Notes under the pieces: model-generated | What the model was told of the DNA's origin: nothing | What the model saw: only the letters and a program-made list of their open reading frames with translations | Databases searched by the model: none | Made by a program: the position numbers and the translations under genes | From: DATLFP01 sp035540955 | GTDB taxonomy: Bacteria > Actinomycetota > Acidimicrobiia > Acidimicrobiales > CADCSY01 | Direction: 5' to 3' | DNA: 27,496 nt | NCBI GenBank assembly: GCA_035540955.1 | Contig: DATLFP010000197.1 | Span: 1-27,496, forward strand | Shown: positions 15,054-21,546 of the stretch, piece after piece | How the letters are laid out: every line of letters begins with the position of its first letter | Position numbering within the stretch: position 1 is the stretch's first letter

Positions 15054-16865
15054 ATGCAGCCCGTCGCCGCACCGATGCAGGGAACCGTCGTCTCCGTCGA
15101 CGTGCGCGAGGGCGATGCGGTCAGGATCGGGCAGCAGCTCGTCGTGCTCGAGTCGATGAAGATGGAGCACGTCGTCGCCGCCGAGACGGCGGGTGTCGTC
15201 CGCGAGGTCACCGTTGCCGTCGGCGACACGGTGATGCCGGGCGACGCGCTGGTGCTGGTCGAGGCGAGCGCCGACGCCGACGCGGCCGAGGATGCCGTGG
15301 TGGTCGCCGTCGATCTGGACGAGGTTCGCCACGACCTCGCCGAGGTGCGGGAGCGCCACGAGATCGGCCTCGACCATCGCCGGCCCGACGCCGTGGCGCG
15401 CCGCCGGGCCCGGGGCCAGCGCACCGCCCGCGAGAACGTGGCCGACCTCGTCGACGAGGGGTCCTTCGTCGAGTACGCACCGCTGGTCGTGGCCGCCCAG
15501 CGTCGGCGCCGCTCCCTGCAGGAGCTGATCGAGCGCACGCCCGCCGACGGCCTCGTCGGTGGCATCGGCACCATCGAGGGGCGGCCGGCGATCGCCGTCT
15601 CCTACGACTACACCGTGCTCGCCGGCACCCAGGGGCTCTGGAACCACGAGAAGAAGGATCGGCTCTTCGAACTGGCGGAGCGGCTGCGGCTGCCCGTGGT
15701 GTTCTTCACCGAAGGCGGCGGCGGTCGTCCGGGCGACACCGACGGGTCCGGTGTGGCCGGCCTCGACTGCCTGGCGTTCAACTACTTCGCCCGCCTCAGC
15801 GGGTTGGTGCCGCTCGTCGGCGTGAACTCGGGCTACTGCTTCGCCGGGAACGCAGCCATCCTCGGCTGCTGCGACGTCATCATCGCCACGGCCGACTCGA
15901 ACATCGGCATGGGCGGGCCGGCGATGATCGAGGGCGGCGGCCTCGGGGTCTATGACCCCAAGGCCATCGGCCCGATGGACGTCCAGGTCGCCAACGGCGT
16001 GGTCGACATCGCCGTGGCCGACGAGGCCGAGGCGGTCGCCGTCGCCAAGCGGTACCTCTCGTACTTCACCAGCCCGACCGTCGACGGATGGGAGTGTGCC
16101 GACCAGCGGACGCTGCGCCACCTGATCCCCGAGAACCGTCTCCGGGCCTACGACGTGCGCACCGTGGTCGACGCCTTGTGCGACACCGGCTCGGTGCTGG
16201 AGCTGCGCCGGGGCTGGGGCCACGGCATGATCACCGCCCTCGCCCGGGTCGAGGGACGGGCCGTGGGGATCGTCGCCAACAACCCGTCGCACCTCGGCGG
16301 CGCCATCGACGCTGACGCCGCGGACAAGGCGGCCCGCTTCCTCCAGCTGTGCGACGGGTTCGACGTCCCGATCGTGTTCCTGTGCGACACGCCGGGGTTC
16401 ATGGTCGGTCCGGAGCACGAGGCGCTGGCCGCGGTTCGCCACGTGTCCCGCATGTTCGTGACCGGCGCCAACGTGACCGTGCCGTTCGGGACGATCGTGC
16501 TGCGCAAGGGCTACGGCCTCGGGGCCCAGGCGATGGCCGGCGGCTCGTTCAAGGCACCGCTGTTCTGCGTGGCGTGGCCGACGGGCGAGTTCGGCGGCAT
16601 GAACCTCGAGGGTGCGGTGCGGCTGGGGCAGCGGCGCGAGCTCGAGGCCATCGAGGATCCAGACGAGCGCGAGCGCGTCTACCAGGAGATGGTCGAGCGC
16701 ATGTACCAGCACGGCAAGGCGCTGAACATGGCCAGCCACTTCGAGATCGACGACGTCATCGATCCCGCCGAGTCCCGCCGCTGGATCACCACCATGCTCG
16801 CGTCGGCGCCGCCATCTGGGACCGTTCGGCATGGCAAGAAGCGCGCCAACATCGACACGTGGTGA
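15054..16865 (+). CDS. biotinyl-carrier/acyl-CoA carboxyltransferase fusion
   Basis: A 603-residue protein. Residues 1-72 form a biotinyl/lipoyl-type domain with ESMKMEH, in which Lys36 is the expected biotinylation site. From about residue 95, ARGQRTARENVADLVDEGSF opens a full acyl-CoA carboxyltransferase beta-type region with both crotonase-like halves (GGGGRPGDTDGSG, GGPAMIEGGGLGVYDP, NNPSHLGGAID, CDTPGFMVGPEHE, GLGAQAMAGGSF). It would transfer CO2 from carboxy-biotin to an acyl-CoA. Most actinobacterial systems put BCCP on the biotin carboxylase subunit; here it is on the carboxyltransferase and no biotin carboxylase is in the window, so an external one is needed. The order BCCP then CT matches the end of the single-chain BC-BCCP-CT enzymes. 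GTG 15048 is an alternative start. Confidence 0.93.
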   Translation: MQPVAAPMQGTVVSVDVREGDAVRIGQQLVVLESMKMEHVVAAETAGVVREVTVAVGDTVMPGDALVLVEASADADAAEDAVVVAVDLDEVRHDLAEVRERHEIGLDHRRPDAVARRRARGQRTARENVADLVDEGSFVEYAPLVVAAQRRRRSLQELIERTPADGLVGGIGTIEGRPAIAVSYDYTVLAGTQGLWNHEKKDRLFELAERLRLPVVFFTEGGGGRPGDTDGSGVAGLDCLAFNYFARLSGLVPLVGVNSGYCFAGNAAILGCCDVIIATADSNIGMGGPAMIEGGGLGVYDPKAIGPMDVQVANGVVDIAVADEAEAVAVAKRYLSYFTSPTVDGWECADQRTLRHLIPENRLRAYDVRTVVDALCDTGSVLELRRGWGHGMITALARVEGRAVGIVANNPSHLGGAIDADAADKAARFLQLCDGFDVPIVFLCDTPGFMVGPEHEALAAVRHVSRMFVTGANVTVPFGTIVLRKGYGLGAQAMAGGSFKAPLFCVAWPTGEFGGMNLEGAVRLGQRRELEAIEDPDERERVYQEMVERMYQHGKALNMASHFEIDDVIDPAESRRWITTMLASAPPSGTVRHGKKRANIDTW

Positions 16866-16871
16866 GCACGA

Positions 16872-17636
16872 TCAGGACGGGGTCCAGGCGAGCGCGGTGA
16901 ACCAGAACGTGGCGGAGCAGGCGCCGGGGGTCGAGCCCCACCGCCGCCAGGCGGCGGCGATGGCGGCGAGCTCGTCGGCCTCCGCCAGACCCAGCTCGGT
17001 GACGTAGGCGATCACCGGCGCCGCCTCGAACCACGTCGCCTCGGTCTCCGCGGTCCAGAACACGGCGTCGTCGGTCCCCACCGCGTTGCCGTTGACCGTC
17101 AGCTCGGCGCGCTCGAAGCCGGCTTCGAGGAGCAGGCCCCGGAGCTCGCGTCCGATGCGCACGTTGCCACTCGCCCTGAGGGCTTCACGGATCTCGTGGC
17201 CGCGGTCGATGAGCGGTTCCCGGGGATGCTGGAGCACGCCGTCCCAGTCCGCGTCGCCCACGCCGATCACCGCTCCCGGCCGGGCCACCCGTCGAGCCTC
17301 GCGCAGCACCGCCAACGGGTCGGGCACGTGTTGGAGCAGGGCGTTGGCGTAGAGCGCGTCGAACGACGCGTCGGCAAACGGCAATGCCGCCCCGTCGGCC
17401 GCCGCCACCGGCACGCCCTCGATCGTGACCGGGGCCCGGTCCACACCGATCGAGTCGGTGCCCAGGCCGATCGTGATCGACCCCGGACCGCAGCCGATGT
17501 CGAGCAACCGCAGGCCGGGGCCGAGGTGGGGGAGCAGGAAGGCCGCCCACCGCTCCGCGGTGCGCCGGCCGTGCGCGGGACGATGCCGCGCGCCGAGGTA
17601 GCGGTCGAATTCCTCCCGGGCCATCAAGGCGGTCAT
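16872..17636 (-). CDS. class I SAM-dependent methyltransferase
   Basis: A 254-residue protein with a Rossmann-type methyltransferase core: motif I LLDIGCGPGSITIGL (about 44-58), motif II acid in GVDRAPV, DGAALPFADASFDALYANALLQHV (motifs III-IV), and 'VLREARRVARPGAVIGVGD' (post-motif), as in UbiE/COQ5-like Methyltransf_11 enzymes. The C-terminal half with 'NAVGTDDAVFWTAETEATWFE' is typical of the relatives but does not reveal the acceptor. Start ATG 17636 has a TAGGGC box 6 nt upstream; ATG 17624 is an alternative. It is convergent with the carboxyltransferase (6 nt between stops) and divergent from the MMPL exporter. Confidence 0.92.
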   Translation of the reverse strand: MTALMAREEFDRYLGARHRPAHGRRTAERWAAFLLPHLGPGLRLLDIGCGPGSITIGLGTDSIGVDRAPVTIEGVPVAAADGAALPFADASFDALYANALLQHVPDPLAVLREARRVARPGAVIGVGDADWDGVLQHPREPLIDRGHEIREALRASGNVRIGRELRGLLLEAGFERAELTVNGNAVGTDDAVFWTAETEATWFEAAPVIAYVTELGLAEADELAAIAAAWRRWGSTPGACSATFWFTALAWTPS

Positions 17637-17658
17637 CCTGACGCCCTAGGGTCATGTG
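17637..17658. promoter_or_regulatory. divergent leaderless promoter centred on CCCTAGGG
   Basis: Rightward TAGGGT (17647-17652) is followed by 6 nt and GTG 17659. Leftward TAGGGC (17648 to 17643) is followed by 6 nt and ATG 17636. The two boxes overlap on the same TA step and the layout is mirror-symmetric. Neither start has a ribosome site. Confidence 0.55.
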
Positions 17659-20073
17659 GTGCAGCGAGTTTGGTCCTGGCTCGGCCTGAACCTCGGCAAG
17701 CACGCCCGCCTGGTCGCGCTCGTGGGGCTGGTGGTGACCGTCGTGCTCGGGCTCGGCATCACCCGACTCGAGTTCGCCACCGGCCAGGACAGCTACCTGA
17801 ACAAGGGCGACCAGGTGTACGTCGACAACGTCGCCTACCAGGACCTGTTCGGCGGGCAGGCGATGATCACCCTCGTCACCATGGACGAGGGCCACTCGGT
17901 GACCGAGCTGTTCGCCGGCGACGGGATCTCGCGATGGGAGGCGGTCGAGGCGGATCTCCGCGCCGGCGGCGACCTGATCCTCGGCGTCGTCAGTCCGCGC
18001 ACCGCGCTGGAGTTCACCCACAACCTGGTGACGAGCGAGTCGGGAAGCCCGATCGACGGCGTGGCCGGCCAGATCCTCCTCGGTGCGACCGAGCGAGACC
18101 CGTCGGTCGCCGGCCAAGAGGCACGCACGGCGTCGTCGCTGCAGACGCTCGAGCGGCTCGACGCCATCCCCACCGACGAACGCGTGCTCGACAACCCGGC
18201 GTACGCGGAGTTCCTCCTCTTCGACAACGAGGGCGAGATCCGCAAGTCGCTGCGACCGTTCTTCCCCGACGAGCGCCACGCCCAGCTGATCACCCGCCTG
18301 CCGGGCAACCAGAGCCTCGAGGAGGAGGGTGCCGCCTCCGATCACGTGCGCGCCGCCACCGCCGCGCTCGCCTTCGACGGGGCGACGATCACCACGACCG
18401 GCGCGCCGGTGCTCCTCAAGGACATCAACGACTACCTGACGGGCGGGATGCTGACGCTCGGCGCCATCGCCGTCGCCCTGATGGTCCTCATCCTCCTCGC
18501 GCTGTTCGACGTGCGCTGGCGCCTTCTCCCGCTCGGCGTGGTGCTCCTCGGCGTCGTCTGGGCGTTCGGGCTCGCCGGCTACCTGGGCATCCCGTTGACG
18601 ATCGTCACGATCGCGGGACTCCCCGTCCTCCTCGGCGTCGGCATCGACTACGCCATCCAGCTGCACTCGCGGGTGGAGGAGGAGGTCATCATCGATCGCT
18701 CCACGAACCCGATCCAGGAGACGGCGCGGAACCTGGGGCCGGCGCTGCTCGTGGTCAGCTTCACGTTCGTCTTCGCGTTCGCGGCGCTCGCCTTCGCCCG
18801 GGTGCCGATGATCCGGAGCTTCGGCTTGCTGCTCGCCGTCGGCATCCTCGTCATCTGCCTGTGCAGCATCATCGTGCCGCTCGCCACCCTCGGCATCCGC
18901 GAGTACCGCTCGCCGACGAAGGGCCGCGACTTCTCCGAGGGCGGCCTCGGCCGCTTCGTCGTCCGTCTCGGCAGCCTTCCGCCGAGTGTGGCGCCGCCGC
19001 TCGCGGCGATGAGCGTCGTCGTGTTCGTCGGCGGGATCCTCGTGGAGGACGAGCTCATCCTGCAGACCGACCCCGTCGAGTGGGTGAACCAGAGCTCCCA
19101 GGTCATCGCCGACCTGCACACGATCGAAGACGAGGTCGGGTCGTCGAGCGAGCTCGGCCTCTTCGTGTCGTCCGACGACGTGTTCGACGACCAGACGGTC
19201 GCATTCGTGCACGACCTCGCGTACGAGAAGCTCGAGCGCTGGGATCAGGAGCTGCTCACCGCCTCGAGCATCGTCACCACCGTGAGCTACCTGATGGAGA
19301 TCCCGGGCGCCTCGATCATCCCGCCGACCGGCGCCGAGGTGCGCGCGGCGTACGAGGTGGCGCCGCCCGACATCCAGCGGTTCACGGCCGACCTCGGCAG
19401 CCAGTCGCTCAACGTGATCTTCCGGACCGGGCCCTACTCGTTGGAGGAACGGGCCGTGGTCGTGAACGAGATCCGCGACACCGTCGACCCGCCGGACGGC
19501 GTCACCGCCACCCCGTCCGGCCTCGCCGTGGTCGGGGTCGGGCTGCTCGAGAACCTGAAGGCGAACCGGGTGCTCCTCACCTACCTCGCCATCGGCTTCG
19601 TGTTCGCCTTCCTCCTCGTGAGGCTCCGGAGCGTGGTGCGAGCCCTGCTGTCGCTCGTCCCCGTGCTGATCGCCGTGGGCCTCGCCTCGCTGGTCGCCTA
19701 CACGTTCAGCCTGAAGCTCAGCCCGATGACCGCCGTCGGCGGGCCGCTCGTCGTCGCGATCTGCACCGAGTTCACGTCGCTCATCCTCCTGCGGTTCCTG
19801 GAGGAGCGCCGCCGCGGGCTTGACCCGAAGGAAGCGGCCGAGGTCGCCGCCGCCCGCACCGGGCGGGCGTTCATCGTGTCGGCGCTGACCGGCATCGCCG
19901 GGGTGGCCGTCATCGCCACGTCGTCGCTGCCCCTGCTGCGGGACTTCGGCATCGTCGTGGCGATGAACGTGTCGGTGGCGCTGCTGAGCGCGCTGGTGAT
20001 CCTGCCACCGCTGCTCGTGTGGGCCGACGGCCGCGGCTGGGTGTCGCGAGGGATGGTCACGGCACCGACGTGA
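17656..20073 (+). CDS. MMPL/RND-superfamily exporter
   Basis: An 805-residue membrane protein with the 12-helix RND layout: helix 1 (about 22-40), a large periplasmic loop, a block of five helices (about 262-420) containing GVGIDYAIQ in helix 4, a second anchor (about 450-468), a second large loop, and a closing five-helix block (about 638-795) containing ICTEFTSLILLRF at the equivalent position. This matches MMPL/HpnN-like lipid or hydrophobe exporters energised by the proton gradient. The membrane acid is Asp in the first half and Glu in the second. The start is GTG 17656 or 17659; the second lies 6 nt after a TAGGGT box and would be leaderless. Its 3' end overlaps the opposing esterase gene by 17 nt. 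Confidence 0.92.
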   Translation: MVQRVWSWLGLNLGKHARLVALVGLVVTVVLGLGITRLEFATGQDSYLNKGDQVYVDNVAYQDLFGGQAMITLVTMDEGHSVTELFAGDGISRWEAVEADLRAGGDLILGVVSPRTALEFTHNLVTSESGSPIDGVAGQILLGATERDPSVAGQEARTASSLQTLERLDAIPTDERVLDNPAYAEFLLFDNEGEIRKSLRPFFPDERHAQLITRLPGNQSLEEEGAASDHVRAATAALAFDGATITTTGAPVLLKDINDYLTGGMLTLGAIAVALMVLILLALFDVRWRLLPLGVVLLGVVWAFGLAGYLGIPLTIVTIAGLPVLLGVGIDYAIQLHSRVEEEVIIDRSTNPIQETARNLGPALLVVSFTFVFAFAALAFARVPMIRSFGLLLAVGILVICLCSIIVPLATLGIREYRSPTKGRDFSEGGLGRFVVRLGSLPPSVAPPLAAMSVVVFVGGILVEDELILQTDPVEWVNQSSQVIADLHTIEDEVGSSSELGLFVSSDDVFDDQTVAFVHDLAYEKLERWDQELLTASSIVTTVSYLMEIPGASIIPPTGAEVRAAYEVAPPDIQRFTADLGSQSLNVIFRTGPYSLEERAVVVNEIRDTVDPPDGVTATPSGLAVVGVGLLENLKANRVLLTYLAIGFVFAFLLVRLRSVVRALLSLVPVLIAVGLASLVAYTFSLKLSPMTAVGGPLVVAICTEFTSLILLRFLEERRRGLDPKEAAEVAAARTGRAFIVSALTGIAGVAVIATSSLPLLRDFGIVVAMNVSVALLSALVILPPLLVWADGRGWVSRGMVTAPT

Positions 20074-20878
20074 GGCGGTAGGGCGCCAGGAACTCCCAGA
20101 TCGCCGCCGTCACCCCCGCCGGCCACTCGTGACCGGCCCCGTCGATCACTCGCAGCTCCACCTCGGCGCCCTCCGGACAGGGGAACCGCTCGACCGCGAC
20201 GACACCCTCGACGCTCGACGCGGCGAGGGCTCCACACCCGTTGCGGGCCGCCCAGTCGGCGGTGATCGCGCGGATCGACGGGCCGCGTTCGGGGAGGTCG
20301 AGGAGGTGGGCGGCGGCGGGGCTGAGGCCGCCGGTCAGGGGCACGGTGGTGTCGGCCCGCCCGTGCACGACGAGCGCGGGGACCGGCCGCACCGGCGCGC
20401 AGTCCTCGACGGGGAGCACGCCGGCGACGGGTGCGACGGCGGCGACGACGTCGGACAGCTCGCAGGCGATCCGCGACACCATGAAGCCGCCCATCGAGTG
20501 GCCGGTCACGTAGACGCGGTCGGGATCGACGCAGTCGGCCTCGACCATTGCCTCGACCTGCAGGCGGAGCACCGCCGGGTCGACCTCGAGGTCCCACCTC
20601 GAGGGCTGACCGCCGGCCTGCGGCGAGAACGTGACGAAGCCGCTCTCGGCGCCCTGCGCGTGCCAGCCCGTGCGTTGCTCGTGCTGCTCGGTCGTCTCGC
20701 TGTAGCCGTGCAGGTCGACGACCAGGGGGCGGCGTTCGTCGCAACCATCGGGCGCCCCCGCGCCGCCGATCCCCGTGCCGTCCTCGGCGCCGCCGCCGGC
20801 CGCCGTGCACCCGGCGGCGAGGAGGCCGGCGAGGATCAGCCGAGCTGATCGCGGAGGAAGGCGATGCTCCGCTCCCAC
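20057..20878 (-). CDS. secreted lipoprotein esterase, LpqC/PHB-depolymerase-like
   Basis: A 273-residue protein from GTG 20878 (GAGG 5 nt upstream). The N-terminus is Arg-containing (HRLPPRSAR), then a hydrophobic stretch LILAGLLAAGC, giving a lipobox with Cys24, so it should be a lipid-anchored surface enzyme. The alpha/beta-hydrolase core has LVVDLHGYSE, the nucleophile elbow GHSMGG, HGRADTTVP (Asp) and GAGHEWP (His), as in the PHB depolymerase/feruloyl esterase/LpqC group, which cleave polyesters or aromatic esters. The start lies 43 nt inside the upstream dienelactone hydrolase gene, implying coupling. A rare CTG overlapping the upstream TGA would leave too short a signal. The 3' end overlaps MMPL by 17 nt. 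Confidence 0.85.
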   Translation of the reverse strand: MGAEHRLPPRSARLILAGLLAAGCTAAGGGAEDGTGIGGAGAPDGCDERRPLVVDLHGYSETTEQHEQRTGWHAQGAESGFVTFSPQAGGQPSRWDLEVDPAVLRLQVEAMVEADCVDPDRVYVTGHSMGGFMVSRIACELSDVVAAVAPVAGVLPVEDCAPVRPVPALVVHGRADTTVPLTGGLSPAAAHLLDLPERGPSIRAITADWAARNGCGALAASSVEGVVAVERFPCPEGAEVELRVIDGAGHEWPAGVTAAIWEFLAPYRLTSVP

Positions 20879-21528
20879 GCCGTCCTCGCCGCCGTCTCGT
20901 CGAAGGTGCCGAGGGCATCGGTCTCGTTGGCGAACGCGTGCCCGGTTCCCGGGTACACGTGGATGGTCACGTCCTTGCCCATGCCCCGCAGCTGCTCGGC
21001 GAGGGCGTTCACGGCGTCGGGCGGGAAGAAGTCGTCGTTCTCGGCGAAGTGGCCGAGCACCGGCGCGGTCAGCCCGCTCCAGTCCGGGCCGCCGTCGCCC
21101 AGCGGCGCGCCGTAGAAGGGGACGGCGGCGCCGACGCGGTCGCCCTGTTGGGCGGCGACGAGGAGGGCCATCATCCCGCCCATGCAGAAGCCGATGGCGC
21201 CGACCGACGAGCCGGCCACGGCGTCGTGGCCGAGCAGGCAGTCGACGGCGCCGCCCATGTCGCGGGCGGCGCGATCGGGTGGGAGCGACGACATGAGCCG
21301 GCCCGCCTTGTCCATCTCGTCGTGTCCGGCGAGCTCGCCGTGGTAGAGGTCGGGAGCCAGGGCCACGAAGCCCTCGGCCGCGAGCCGGTCGGCCACGCCC
21401 TTGATCTGGGGGTTGAGCCCCCACCACTCCTGCAGGACGAGCACGCCAGGCGCCGGCGTGCTCGCCGGGAGCGCCAGGTAGCCGCCGGCAGTGCCGCCAT
21501 TGCACGGGAACTCGACCATCTCACCCAT
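20836..21528 (-). CDS. dienelactone hydrolase family protein
   Basis: A 230-residue protein of standard DLH length. It has the Glu34 loop (VLQEWWGLN), which controls the nucleophile in DLH, the Cys nucleophile elbow GFCMGG (Cys115), an acid in AENDDFF (Asp165/166) and the His in PGTGHAF (His197). DLH enzymes hydrolyse dienelactone in chlorocatechol breakdown, but most genomic members have other small lactone or ester substrates. No chlorocatechol genes are nearby. ATG 21528 lies 7 nt after a TACGTT -10 box on the minus strand and lacks a ribosome site; ATG 21519 is in frame as an alternative. It is first gene of a two-gene unit with the lipoprotein esterase, and divergent from acetoacetate-CoA ligase. 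Confidence 0.93.
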   Translation of the reverse strand: MGEMVEFPCNGGTAGGYLALPASTPAPGVLVLQEWWGLNPQIKGVADRLAAEGFVALAPDLYHGELAGHDEMDKAGRLMSSLPPDRAARDMGGAVDCLLGHDAVAGSSVGAIGFCMGGMMALLVAAQQGDRVGAAVPFYGAPLGDGGPDWSGLTAPVLGHFAENDDFFPPDAVNALAEQLRGMGKDVTIHVYPGTGHAFANETDALGTFDETAARTAWERSIAFLRDQLG

Positions 21529-21546
21529 GCACGCGAACGTAGTCAG
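21529..21546. promoter_or_regulatory. 18-bp divergent promoter
   Basis: Leftward TACGTT (21541 to 21536) is followed by 7 nt and ATG 21528, an ideal leaderless layout. Rightward TAGTCA (21540-21545) shares the TA step but lies only 1 nt before ATG 21547. If it is the real box, translation would start later (for example GTG 21562) or the promoter lies upstream. Confidence 0.4.

Noticed and set aside
16866..16871. Possible terminator between the convergent carboxyltransferase and methyltransferase genes
   Set aside because: Only 6 nt separate the stops and no convincing hairpin spans them.
17185..19823. Very long alternative frames on both strands over the methyltransferase and MMPL genes
   Set aside because: They lack membrane segments or motifs and are Arg/Pro/His-rich shadows of the MMPL gene, whose own frame shows 12 helices and RND motifs.
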